From IMG/VR virus record IMGVR_UViG_3300044961_000702, positions 1 to 21,461 of that record: a stretch of DNA of 21,461 bases, one strand, 5' to 3'. This document shows, in pieces, positions 6,542-13,306 of the stretch. Position 1 is the stretch's first letter. Every line of letters starts with the position of its first letter. The notes beneath the pieces were generated by a model. That model had not been told where the DNA came from. It ran no database searches and saw only the letters and a list, made by a program, of their open reading frames with translations. The position numbers and the translations under genes were made by a program. The DNA comes from a virus.

Positions 6542-6828
6542 GCGGCGGCGACGCCATCGCCGCCCTGGGCGAAGCGCAGTCGCGCGCTTCCGACGCGCTC
6601 CGCCCCGTTCTGCCGAGGGACGTGATGGCGCTGGTCGTGGTCGGCAACCGCCTGTGGATGCGCCAGGACCTGCTGCAGCCCCAGCCGCTGGCGCTGCTGC
6701 ACCTGGCGCAGTCGCTGATCGAGCAGGCGGCGGAGATGCTGCCCGAAGGCGATCCGCTGCGCGAGCAGGCGGAATATGCGGCGTCGCAGCTCCCCGACCG
6801 CTTCGAGGAGGAGGAGGCGGCGGCGTGA
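6538..6828 (+). CDS. Small acidic helical protein of unknown function
   Basis: This is a 96-residue product with a strong Shine-Dalgarno (GGAGG at 6528-6532, 5 bases before the ATG) inside the previous gene. The sequence is mainly helical (LALLHLAQSLIEQAAEMLPEG) and ends in a run of acidic residues (FEEEEAAA). No family is recognised. It lies between TerL and the portal, where podoviruses of this kind often carry small packaging- or head-associated proteins. The stop overlaps the next GTG (GTGA at 6825-6828). Confidence 0.7.
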   Translation: MSGGDAIAALGEAQSRASDALRPVLPRDVMALVVVGNRLWMRQDLLQPQPLALLHLAQSLIEQAAEMLPEGDPLREQAEYAASQLPDRFEEEEAAA

Positions 6829-7283
6829 CCGGCGCGCGCGTGCAGCCCGCGGCCGGTGATGTCGCCGAGCTGTTCCTTGTCTTCCGCCCGCTCGATGCCA
6901 CGACGGGCGCCCGCTGGTGGCAGCGCCTGCTCGACCGCCACCGCGCGCATGTGCTGGCCATCCTGCCGATCGGACCGTCGCGCTCGCTGGCCATGAACCA
7001 CGCCGGCACCGCACTCAGCCTCGAAGTGATGGACATGCCGGCCGAGGAGGCCGCGCGCGGGCTGATGTGGTCCTGGCAGGCCGAGGCGCTGCGCCTCGTG
7101 CCGCCGGCGCTGCCGCCCATGCGCGCCTGCCTGCGCGCGCCCTTGACCTGCGTGGAGGCGGTCAAGGCGCTGCTCGGCATCACCTCGTGGCGGGTGCTCA
7201 CGCCACGCCAGTTGCGCCGCGCCGTCATCCGCATGGGCGCGCGCCCGCTTCCCCCCTTTCCCACCACCACGCAGAGGAGCTGA
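6825..7283 (+). CDS. Conserved-looking phage protein; possible permuted papain-like fold
   Basis: This is a 152-residue product from a GTG that overlaps the previous stop. An in-frame ATG at 6654 lies inside the previous gene and gives Ala/Arg shadow sequence, so it is rejected. The C-terminal half carries RAPLTCVEAVKALLGI followed by W-R-V-L-T-P-R-Q-L-R-R. This is a pattern I associate with small proteins near the portal in podoviruses of alphaproteobacteria. A histidine in MNHAG comes before the cysteine in TCVEAVK. The order His then Cys is that of circularly permuted papain-like (LRAT/YiiX-like) enzymes, so a peptidase or amidase fold is conceivable but unproven. It is followed 3 bases later by the next gene. 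Confidence 0.7.
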   Translation: MTGARVQPAAGDVAELFLVFRPLDATTGARWWQRLLDRHRAHVLAILPIGPSRSLAMNHAGTALSLEVMDMPAEEAARGLMWSWQAEALRLVPPALPPMRACLRAPLTCVEAVKALLGITSWRVLTPRQLRRAVIRMGARPLPPFPTTTQRS

Positions 7284-7286
7284 GCC

Positions 7287-7547
7287 ATGGGCGGCGGCGG
7301 CAAGAAGGTGAACACGGCGCTGATGGATGCGTCCCTCGCGCGCCAGGAGGAGGCCATCCGCAAGCAGGAGGAGGCCATGACCCGGCGCGAGGAGGAGGTG
7401 CGCGCGAAGGAACAGGCGGCGGAGGAGGCGCGGCGCCGCGCGCGCGGCGTGACGGGGACCGGCCGCGCGCTCCTGCTCGGCACCAGTGAGCGCGGCACGC
7501 TCGATCAGGACCCCATCGCGGGCCTGTCCCGCAGGCTCGGCGGCTGA
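7287..7547 (+). CDS. Small coiled-coil protein, probably virion-associated
   Basis: This is an 86-residue product. A purine-rich GAGGAGC lies just upstream of the ATG. A Gly run (MGGGGKK) is followed by a highly charged coiled coil at about residues 20-52 (RQEEAIRKQEEAMTRREEEV and on). The tail holds RALLLGTSERGTL. Small proteins with a Gly-rich N-terminus, a charged helix and such a tail are common next to portal genes in short-tailed phages, but I cannot name a function. The next gene begins 3 bases after its stop. Confidence 0.7.
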   Translation: MGGGGKKVNTALMDASLARQEEAIRKQEEAMTRREEEVRAKEQAAEEARRRARGVTGTGRALLLGTSERGTLDQDPIAGLSRRLGG

Positions 7548-7550
7548 TCC

Positions 7551-9179
7551 GTGGCCGCCGCCGATCCCGCCCTGATCCGCCGCGTGGAGGTGGCCGAGCG
7601 CAAGCGCGACGCCTTCGCCGCGCTGATGCGCGACATCTACGCCTTCGCCATGCCGGAGCGGGACGCCTGGAACGCCTACGGCTACGGCGCCGACCGGCAG
7701 GTCAAGGTCTATGACAGCACGGCGGTGATCGCCGCCGGGCGCTTCGCCAACAGGCTGCAGCAGGCGCTCTTCCCGCCGCAGCAGCGCTGGGCGCAGCTCG
7801 CCCTGCCGCCGGAGATGACCGGCAGCCTGGCCGCCGAGGTCGCGCGCGATCTCGAGGCCGCGACCGACATTCTCTTCGCCCATATCCACGCCTCGAACTT
7901 CGACCAGGTCATCAACGAATGGGCGCTCGACCTCGCGGCCGGCGTGGGCTGCCTGCTGGTCGAGAACGGGCGGCTGGCGGCGCGGCGGCCGGGCGCGCCG
8001 CTGCTGCGCTTCCAGGCGGTGCCGGCCGCGCTGGTGGCCTTCGACGACGGCCCCTATGGCACGGTGGAGGGCATCTTCTTCCAGCAGAAGATCGCCGGCC
8101 GCCTCATCGCCCGCCTCTACCCGGACGCGAGCCTGCCCGAGACGCTGCGCCGCAGCGCCGAGCGCGAGCCGGAGCGGGAGGTGGAACTTCTGCAGGCCAC
8201 GGTGTTTGACGCCGAGCGCGACGACTGGGCGATGACGGTCATCCATCGCGCCTCGAAGGAGGTGCTGGCGCAGCGCCGCTACCGCACCTGCCCCTGGATC
8301 GTCACGCGCTGGTCGAAAAGCCCCGGCGAGGCGCATGGGCGCGGGCCGCTGGCCGCCGCCTTGCCCGACATCCGGGTGCTGAACAAGGTGATGGAGCTCT
8401 ATCTCCGCGCGGCCTCGTTCAGCGTGACGCCCGCCTACACGGTGGCCGACGATGGCGTGCTGAACGCGGCGACCATCCGGCTCGCGCCCGGCGCGCTCAT
8501 TCCGGTGCGCAGCAATGGCGGGCCGATGGGGCCCTCGATCCGCCCGCTCGATCCGCCGGCGTCCTTCGCCGTGTCCAACGACCTGATCGACAAGCTGCGC
8601 ACCAACATCCGGCAGACCCTGTTCGACGACCCGCTGCCGCCCGAGGTTCAGGTGGGCCTGACCGCGACCGAGGTGATCGAGCGCACGCGGCGCTTCCAGC
8701 AGGACACCGGCGCCTTCGGCCGCCTGCAGGCCGATGCGGTGACGCCGCTGGTGGTGCGCTGCCTCGAGATCCTGGACGAGGCCGGCATGTTCGCCGCCGC
8801 GCGCTTCCAGGGCCTGATGAAGAGCCTGCGCGACGACGTGGTGCGCATCCGCCCCGTCAGCCCGCTGGCGCAGGCGCAGGACCGCGCCGACCTCCAGGCG
8901 CTGATGGGCTTCATCCAGGCTTGCGCGGCGCTCGGCCAGCCGGGGGCCGAGATGCTGGCCATGGCGGTGGACTTCCGCCGTGCCGGCCCCTGGGCCGCGC
9001 AGCGCCAGGGCGTGCCGCCGCAGCTCGTGCCCACGCCGGCCGAGCTGGCCGCGCGCGACAAGGCCGCGGCCGAGGCCGAGCAGAAGAAACAGGCGCTGGC
9101 CAGCCCCGTGCTGGCGCAGGCCGTGGGCAACCTGATGCCCGCCATGGCCAGGCAGGATGGAGAGGAGACCGCGCCGTGA
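7551..9179 (+). CDS. T7-like portal (head-tail connector) protein
   Basis: This is a 542-residue product from GTG at 7551, close to the usual length of T7 gp8-type connectors. The N-terminal part has the typical MPERDAWNAYGYG and later QQALFPPQQRWAQLALP segments. A central W-S-K-S-P-G-E-A-H-G-R-G-P segment followed by ALPDIRVLNKVMEL is the clearest family hallmark. Residues after about 340 (DKLRTNIRQTLFDD, then LTATEVIERTRRF) match the connector wing and clip region. The C-terminal 60 residues are Ala/Lys/Gln-rich. The protein forms the dodecameric ring through which DNA is packaged and ejected, and to which the tail tubular proteins bind. The stop overlaps the next GTG. Confidence 0.92.
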   Translation: MAAADPALIRRVEVAERKRDAFAALMRDIYAFAMPERDAWNAYGYGADRQVKVYDSTAVIAAGRFANRLQQALFPPQQRWAQLALPPEMTGSLAAEVARDLEAATDILFAHIHASNFDQVINEWALDLAAGVGCLLVENGRLAARRPGAPLLRFQAVPAALVAFDDGPYGTVEGIFFQQKIAGRLIARLYPDASLPETLRRSAEREPEREVELLQATVFDAERDDWAMTVIHRASKEVLAQRRYRTCPWIVTRWSKSPGEAHGRGPLAAALPDIRVLNKVMELYLRAASFSVTPAYTVADDGVLNAATIRLAPGALIPVRSNGGPMGPSIRPLDPPASFAVSNDLIDKLRTNIRQTLFDDPLPPEVQVGLTATEVIERTRRFQQDTGAFGRLQADAVTPLVVRCLEILDEAGMFAAARFQGLMKSLRDDVVRIRPVSPLAQAQDRADLQALMGFIQACAALGQPGAEMLAMAVDFRRAGPWAAQRQGVPPQLVPTPAELAARDKAAAEAEQKKQALASPVLAQAVGNLMPAMARQDGEETAP

Positions 9180-9415
9180 CCGCATGGCAGCCCTTGCAGC
9201 CGCAGCCTGAGGCGCTGCTGCCGCGCGACCCGGCCTGGGAGGCGCTGGCCGCCGCGCTGCGCGGGGTGGCGCCGCAGGTGCAGGCGGTGGCGATGGCCCA
9301 TCTCACCGCGCCCTCATGGCGGCCTGGCGAGACCGCCGAGCACGCCGCCTATGCCGAGGGCGGCAAGGCGGTGTGGCGCCTGCTGCTCGCCCTGGCGCAG
9401 GAGCGGCCGGCGTGA
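9176..9415 (+). CDS. Small protein of unknown function after the portal
   Basis: This is a 79-residue product from GTG overlapping the portal stop (GTGA at 9176-9179). It reads as helical with a central SWRPGETAEHAAYAEGGKAV segment and ends in LLALAQERPA. No family or motif is recognised. Its coupling to both neighbours (GTGA at 9412-9415 downstream) and its place between portal and scaffold suggest a small head-assembly or head-completion role, which is inference. Confidence 0.65.
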   Translation: MTAWQPLQPQPEALLPRDPAWEALAAALRGVAPQVQAVAMAHLTAPSWRPGETAEHAAYAEGGKAVWRLLLALAQERPA

Positions 9416-9666
9416 CCGCGGCGCGCGAGGAGAGGCTCGCCCTGCTGGCCGAGCGTGCGCGCGCCTGGCTCGGCCGCATCGAGGTGGCCTGGACCGGCGA
9501 TTACGACACGCATGGCGTGCTGATGGTCGGCGCGCTGGGCCAGCGGGGCGGCGGCATGCCGATCGCGACGACCTCAGCCATCAGCGATGCCGAGCGGCTC
9601 GCCGAGCTCATCAACGTCGTCTGCGCCTTCGTGGACGAAATGGAACCGAGGACCAGCCATGAGTGA
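9412..9666 (+). CDS. Small protein of unknown function before the scaffold
   Basis: This is an 84-residue product from GTG overlapping the previous stop. It contains IEVAWTGDYDTHGVLMVG and then a helical stretch (SDAERLAELINVVCAFVDEM). No family is recognised. The ATG of the scaffold gene lies inside its last 8 bases. It belongs to the same coupled head-gene run. Confidence 0.65.
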   Translation: MTAAREERLALLAERARAWLGRIEVAWTGDYDTHGVLMVGALGQRGGGMPIATTSAISDAERLAELINVVCAFVDEMEPRTSHE

Positions 9667-10510
9667 GACCGCGACCGCCACAGAACCCGTTGCCGCCCCG
9701 GCCGCCAGCCCGGCCGCGGCCGAGGCCGCCGTCGCCAAGCCGGAGGCGGCGGCCGAGGCGAGGCCTGCCGAGGCGAAGCCTTCGGGTCTCTTCGCCGCCG
9801 CGGCCGCGGCGCAGGATGGGCGGCCCGAGGGCCTGCCCGACCAGTTCTGGGACGCCGAGAAGAAGGAGGTGCGGCTGGCCGCGCTGGTGAAGGCGGCCAA
9901 CGACATGCGCGCGCGCCTTGCCCGCGGCGGCGAGGAGGCGCCGCCGGCCAGCGCCGATGGCTACGCGCTGCCGGCGGTGGAGGGCCTGCCGAAGGAGCTC
10001 GTGCCCCCCAATGACGATCCGGTCTGGTCGGCGGTGCGCAAGGCGGCGCACGAGGCGGGGCTGACGCAGAAGCAGCTCGAGGCGGTGGCGCGGCCCTACC
10101 TGGCCGCGGTGGCGGAGCAGGCGAAGCAGGGCAGGCCCGCGACGGAGCAGGATGCCGCCGCCGCCTACGAGGCGGAGCTCGCGCGGCTCGGCCCGCAGGG
10201 GCGGCAGGTGGTGCATGAAGTGGGCGCCTGGCTGTCCGGCCTGGTCGCGCGCGGCGTCATGACAGGCGAGGAATTCGCGGCGCTGCAGGGCGTCAGCACG
10301 GCTGAGGGCGTGCGGGCGCTGGCCAAGCTGCGCAGCATGGCCGGCGAGAAGCCGATCCCGCTGAGCGCGCTCGATGACGGGGCGATGAGCTACGCCGATG
10401 CCGAGCGCATGATGCGCGAGGCATTCGAGAAGAAGGACACGAGGCTGGGCGAGCAGGCCGCGCGCGCGCTGCGCGAACTGGCCGCGAAGGGGCGCCTGCC
10501 GGCGGCCTAG
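9659..10510 (+). CDS. Scaffold (capsid assembly) protein, T7-like position
   Basis: This is a 283-residue product. The call rests mainly on position between portal and major capsid, plus composition: acidic, Ala/Glu-rich and largely helical. Residues 1-50 are low-complexity Ala/Pro/Glu. Then come GLPDQFWDAEKKEVRLAALV, which is typical of scaffold proteins of this phage group, and a further helical region with RPYLAAVAEQAKQG. The C-terminus is basic and helical (EKKDTRLGEQAARALRELAA), as expected for the capsid-binding end of a scaffold. Such proteins shape the procapsid and leave before or during packaging. The following 390 bases hold no gene. Confidence 0.85.
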   Translation: MSETATATEPVAAPAASPAAAEAAVAKPEAAAEARPAEAKPSGLFAAAAAAQDGRPEGLPDQFWDAEKKEVRLAALVKAANDMRARLARGGEEAPPASADGYALPAVEGLPKELVPPNDDPVWSAVRKAAHEAGLTQKQLEAVARPYLAAVAEQAKQGRPATEQDAAAAYEAELARLGPQGRQVVHEVGAWLSGLVARGVMTGEEFAALQGVSTAEGVRALAKLRSMAGEKPIPLSALDDGAMSYADAERMMREAFEKKDTRLGEQAARALRELAAKGRLPAA

Positions 10511-10616
10511 GCGAGCGTCGCGCGCTGCTCCTCGCGCGCCCAGCGCAGCATCGGGCTGAGCGCCGCCAGGGCCTTGGCGGGGCTGGAGCGCAGGTGGTGG
10601 ATCACAAAATCTGTCG

Positions 10617-10650
10617 TTGCGCGGCGCGAATCCGGTGATCTAGATTCGCG
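10617..10650 (+). promoter_or_regulatory. Weak promoter candidate overlapping an 8-bp inverted repeat
   Basis: TTGCGC (10617-10622) and TAGATT (10641-10646) are spaced 18 bases apart and could act as poor -35 and -10 elements. The inverted repeat CGCGAATC (10625-10632) / GATTCGCG (10643-10650) covers the same place and could be an operator. The match to sigma-70 consensus is low, so this is only a candidate. Confidence 0.25.
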
Positions 10651-10663
10651 TCCGCAGCGGCGT

Positions 10664-10819
10664 CCTGCCCTATCCGCCTCGCCGGACCGGGATGGCCGCA
10701 AGCGGGCAGCCTGCCCTATCCGCCTCGCCGGACCGGGCTGCTCGTGCCGACGGCGGCCACGTCACGGCCGAAGCACGGACGACCCGGAACCGGGTGGGCC
10801 CTATCCGCTTCGCCGGACC
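10664..10819 (+). repeat. Direct repeats (28 bases, two perfect copies and one partial)
   Basis: A 28-base unit beginning CCTGCCCTATCCGCCTCG occurs identically at 10664-10691 and 10710-10737 (46 bases apart). A third copy at 10799-10819 matches 20 of 21 bases of the inner part. The sequences between copies are unrelated. The spacing is irregular and there are too few copies for a CRISPR array. Confidence 0.8.
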
Positions 10820-10830
10820 CCATCCGCGAC

Positions 10831-10895
10831 TGGCCTATCGGGGTGCGAACCGAGCCCGCCGCGCAAGCGGCATGTTCACGTTCGTCCATAGGCCA
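10831..10895 (+). repeat. Inverted repeat beside the capsid ribosome binding site
   Basis: TGGCCTAT (10831-10838) pairs exactly with ATAGGCCA (10888-10895). The second arm ends at the AGGGGT ribosome binding region directly before the ATG at 10901. In a messenger this long-loop stem could influence capsid translation. Confidence 0.45.
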
Positions 10896-10900
10896 GGGGT

Positions 10901-11728
10901 ATGACCAAGTCCATCGATCCCGTCCAGGCGACCTGGTATTCCAGCGCCGTCAAGGTCGCCTACCAGAACGCCGCCATCCTGCGTCCGCATGTGCGGACCG
11001 AAAGCAACGTCGTCGGCGGCACCGCCGAATTCCCGCGCATCACTCGCGGCATGGCCCGCGCGCATGTGCCGGCCTCCGACCGCGTGCCGATGAATGTCAC
11101 CTACGGCAAGTCGGTCGCGACCATGCAGGCTTGGTCGGCCGCGCAGTGGGCCGACAGCATCGAGAAGACCCGCGTCGCGTTCGACGAGATCCCGCCGCTC
11201 TCCGAGGTGATCGGCGGGGCCATCGCCCGCCGGATGGACCAGGTCATTGTCGATGCCATGGTGGCGTCCTTCGGCACGCCCACCATCGCCGACGGCGGCA
11301 CCGGCATGACCGACGCCAAGCTGCGGCAGATCGCCCGCCTGTTCGATACGAGGGCGGTTCCCCGCGGCAGCCGCAAGCTCGTCGTCTCGGCCAAGGTCTA
11401 TGACGACATCCGCTCCCTGGCCATCGCGCAGAACCGCGACTTCGGCGAGACCGCCGTCGGCCGCACCGGCGTGGTCCCGACCATCTACGGCCTCGACATC
11501 CTGATGATGGACGACGCCCGTGAGGAGGGCGGACTGCCCATCAACACCGGCGTCCGGCAGGGCTTCGCCTTCGACAGCGCGGCGGTCGGGCTGGCCATCA
11601 ACACCGAGTCTTCGCTGGAGATCAACTGGGTCCCGATCCGCGCGGCGTGGCTGCTCGAGCAGCGTTTCTCGGCCGGGGCCTGCGTCATCGACGCCGACGG
11701 CGTCATCCGCGTCGATTGCACGGAGTAA
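10901..11728 (+). CDS. Major capsid protein
   Basis: This is a 275-residue product from the ATG at 10901, just after AGGGGT. The whole sequence has the character of the 'phage capsid protein' family (as I recall it, PF19821). The N-terminus MTKSIDPVQATWYSSAVKVA is very typical. It is followed by VGGTAEFPRI, MNVTYGKSVATMQAWSAAQW, an IARRMDQVIVDAM helix, DGGTGMTDAKL, and near the end REEGGLPINTGVRQGFAF and AVGLAINTE. These subunits build the icosahedral shell. The gene has its own leader rather than being coupled to the scaffold, fitting a need for high expression. Confidence 0.9.
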   Translation: MTKSIDPVQATWYSSAVKVAYQNAAILRPHVRTESNVVGGTAEFPRITRGMARAHVPASDRVPMNVTYGKSVATMQAWSAAQWADSIEKTRVAFDEIPPLSEVIGGAIARRMDQVIVDAMVASFGTPTIADGGTGMTDAKLRQIARLFDTRAVPRGSRKLVVSAKVYDDIRSLAIAQNRDFGETAVGRTGVVPTIYGLDILMMDDAREEGGLPINTGVRQGFAFDSAAVGLAINTESSLEINWVPIRAAWLLEQRFSAGACVIDADGVIRVDCTE

Positions 11729-11734
11729 GCCCTC

Positions 11735-12016
11735 ATGCCCTTCTCCCTGATTGGCTTCCGGCCGGCCGCCGTCACCTCTGGAACCGCGCCGCGCATCCAC
11801 ACCTACCGCACCGAGGACGCGCACGCGACGGTGGACACCGCCGGCTACTTCAACCCCGTCCGCAGCCTGCTCGAGATCGGCGACCTCATCTATGTCGTCG
11901 TCGTGACCGGCGGGGGCGCGCTTTCCACCGCCGGCTGGCATGTGGTGGCGACCAAGACCGCCACCGCGGTCGATGTCACCAACGTCACGGCGCTGACCGT
12001 GACGAACTCGGACTGA
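11735..12016 (+). CDS. Small virion protein next to capsid, probable head decoration protein
   Basis: This is a 93-residue product, 6 bases after the capsid stop, with GGAG at 11722-11725. It is beta-rich: MPFSLIGFRPAAVTSG, then a T-E-D-A-H-A-T-V-D-T-A-G-Y-F-N motif, a hydrophobic GDLIYVVVVTGG strand, and a Thr/Val-rich C-terminus (AVDVTNVTALTVTNSD). Small proteins with 'Y-x-T-x-D-x-x-A-T-V-D-T-A-G-Y-F' recur next to capsid genes of this type. A decoration or head-stabilising role is likely from position and fold but not proven. Confidence 0.75.
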   Translation: MPFSLIGFRPAAVTSGTAPRIHTYRTEDAHATVDTAGYFNPVRSLLEIGDLIYVVVVTGGGALSTAGWHVVATKTATAVDVTNVTALTVTNSD

Positions 12017-12020
12017 GCCG

Positions 12021-12446
12021 ATGGCCGTCGCCGACGGCATCGACCTTTCCATCGCGCGCCGGGAGTGGAGCACCTCCGCCCCCGGCGCGAGCCCTGCGCG
12101 CATGAAGAGGAGCCTGTCCGCCGGCATGAACGACGCCTTCGGTTCCGACCTGCCGGCCGCCACCAAGGCGCTCGCCGCCGCCTTCGCCGGGCGCGCGCTG
12201 CTGCTGCTCGAGGCGCGGCGCGACATGCCCATCACGCTGCGCCGCGTCCTCACCGCGGTGCTTTGGGAGGTGCCGCTGATCGCCGCCTTCGCGCTGATCG
12301 GCTGGCACGCCGCCGAGCTGCTCGGCTTCGAGAGCGAGAGCGCGCGCATCGTGCTGACGGCGCTGCTCGCCAATCTCGGCGCGCGCGGCCTTGACCGCCT
12401 GGTCGCGCGCATCCTGCCCCCGCCCTCCGACCGCGAGCGAGGCTGA
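12021..12446 (+). CDS. Holin (LydA-like / holin superfamily III type)
   Basis: This is a 141-residue product, 4 bases after the previous stop. The first 50 residues are soluble. The C-terminal half has hydrophobic segments: AVLWEVPLIAAFALIGWHAA (about 83-102) and a second, IVLTALLANLGARGLDRLVA (about 110-130). The W-E-V-P-L...H-x-A-E pattern and the G-A-R-G-L-D-x-L motif match LydA-type holins (as I recall, PF16083). Holins open the inner membrane at lysis time. The endolysin gene starts 3 bases later. Confidence 0.8.
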   Translation: MAVADGIDLSIARREWSTSAPGASPARMKRSLSAGMNDAFGSDLPAATKALAAAFAGRALLLLEARRDMPITLRRVLTAVLWEVPLIAAFALIGWHAAELLGFESESARIVLTALLANLGARGLDRLVARILPPPSDRERG

Positions 12447-12449
12447 GCC

Positions 12450-13091
12450 ATGCGCGACCCCCGCGCGAGCCGCGGCTACCGCAACCGCAACCCCGGCAAC
12501 ATCGACTGGAACGAGCGGAACAAGTGGCAGGGGCAGGTCGGCCGCGAGGCTACCGGCAACCCGCCGCGCTTCGCCGTGTTCGAGAGCCACGAATACGGCA
12601 TCCGCGCGCTTGCCGTGTTGCTCATCACCTACCAGGACCGCCACGGGCTGCGCAGCATCGCGGGCATCATCAACCGCTGGGCGCCGGGCAACGAGAACGA
12701 CACCGCCGCCTACATCGCCCATGTCGCGCGGCTGACCGGGCGCGACCCGCATGAGCGGCTGGACCTGCACCGGCACGAGGACCTCAAGCCGCTGGTCACG
12801 GCCATCATCATCCACGAACTCGGCGGCAACCCCTACGACGAGCGGACAATCGAGGAAGGCCTGCGGCTCGCCGGCGTGCCGCGCCCCGTGACCACGCTGC
12901 GCGAGGCCGCCGCCACCGGCACCGGCCATGGGGCGATCACCGTCGGCGCCGTCGCCTCCGCCGCCGCGGCCGCCGCCCCGGCCATCGAGGCGCTCGGCGG
13001 CCTGCCGCCCTGGCTCGGCGTGGCGCTGGTGCTCGGCGCGGCGGCGGTGGCGGTGGCCATGGTGCTGGCGCGCCGGACCAGGGCCGCATGA
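12450..13091 (+). CDS. Endolysin (muramidase-like) with C-terminal membrane segment
   Basis: This is a 213-residue product. The N-terminal 130 residues carry RGYRNRNPGNIDWN, W-Q-G-Q, F-A-V-F-E-S-H-E-Y-G-I-R-A-L-A, IINRWAPGNENDTAAYIAHV and AIIIHELGGNPY. This is the pattern of phage muramidase-like proteins often annotated 'structural protein P5'. It should degrade peptidoglycan at lysis. E in FESHEYGIRA is a candidate catalytic residue (inference). An Ala-rich linker and a strong transmembrane segment (PPWLGVALVLGAAAVAVAMV, about 183-203) with a basic end follow. The tail could anchor or store the enzyme at the inner membrane. The stop overlaps the next ATG (ATGA). Confidence 0.85.
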   Translation: MRDPRASRGYRNRNPGNIDWNERNKWQGQVGREATGNPPRFAVFESHEYGIRALAVLLITYQDRHGLRSIAGIINRWAPGNENDTAAYIAHVARLTGRDPHERLDLHRHEDLKPLVTAIIIHELGGNPYDERTIEEGLRLAGVPRPVTTLREAAATGTGHGAITVGAVASAAAAAAPAIEALGGLPPWLGVALVLGAAAVAVAMVLARRTRAA

Positions 13092-13306
13092 TCGCGGCGC
13101 TGCGCGGCTGGCTCGCCGCCGCCGGCGCGGTGCTCGCCGCCATCGGCGCGGCGCTGATCTACCGCCAGGGGCGCCGCGACCGCGAGCGGGAGGATTTGCA
13201 GCGCCGCGTGCGCGGCGCGGAGGAACGGTCGGATGCTGAACAGGCTGCCCATCGCGCTGCTGATCCTGCTGCCGAGCTGCGCCGCGACTGGCGGCGCGGG
13301 ATGTGA
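13088..13306 (+). CDS. Probable inner-membrane spanin (Rz-like)
   Basis: This is a 72-residue product whose ATG overlaps the endolysin stop. It has an N-terminal transmembrane segment (about residues 5-25, LRGWLAAAGAVLAAIGAALIY) followed by a highly charged helical region (RRDREREDLQRRVRGAEERS). That is the topology of i-spanins, which link the inner membrane to an outer-membrane lipoprotein and disrupt the outer membrane at lysis. It is shorter than most Rz proteins. Its last 74 bases are overlapped in another frame by the lipoprotein-like gene, the usual Rz/Rz1 arrangement. Confidence 0.65.
   Translation: MIAALRGWLAAAGAVLAAIGAALIYRQGRRDREREDLQRRVRGAEERSDAEQAAHRAADPAAELRRDWRRGM
13219..13224 (+). 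promoter_or_regulatory. Ribosome binding site for the nested lipoprotein gene
   Basis: GGAGGA lies 8 bases before the ATG at 13233, inside the upstream spanin-like gene. It supports translation of the overlapping frame. Confidence 0.65.

Larger units (their letters stand above)
10511..10900 (+). promoter_or_regulatory. 390-base non-coding gap before the capsid gene, with repeats and inverted repeats
   Basis: This is by far the largest gap in an otherwise overlapping structural run. The plus-strand frames across it give Arg/Pro-rich shadow sequence. It contains an 8-bp inverted repeat around the most AT-rich patch (10603-10650), a 28-base direct repeat in two perfect and one degenerate copy, a 14-base palindrome-like site (ACCCGG-AA-CCGGGT, 10782-10795) and an inverted repeat next to the capsid ribosome site. 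It may hold a separate promoter and leader for the highly expressed capsid gene, or encode a structured RNA. Confidence 0.6.

Noticed and set aside
10507-10605. 32-codon minus-strand frame ending opposite the scaffold stop (MIHHLRSSPAKALAAL)
   Set aside because: It looks moderately coding-like, but it is short, uses a GTG start without a ribosome site and is the only minus-strand candidate; not enough to call a gene.
10664-10819. CRISPR array
   Set aside because: Only three copies, unequal spacing (46 and 85 bases), one degenerate copy and no cas genes.
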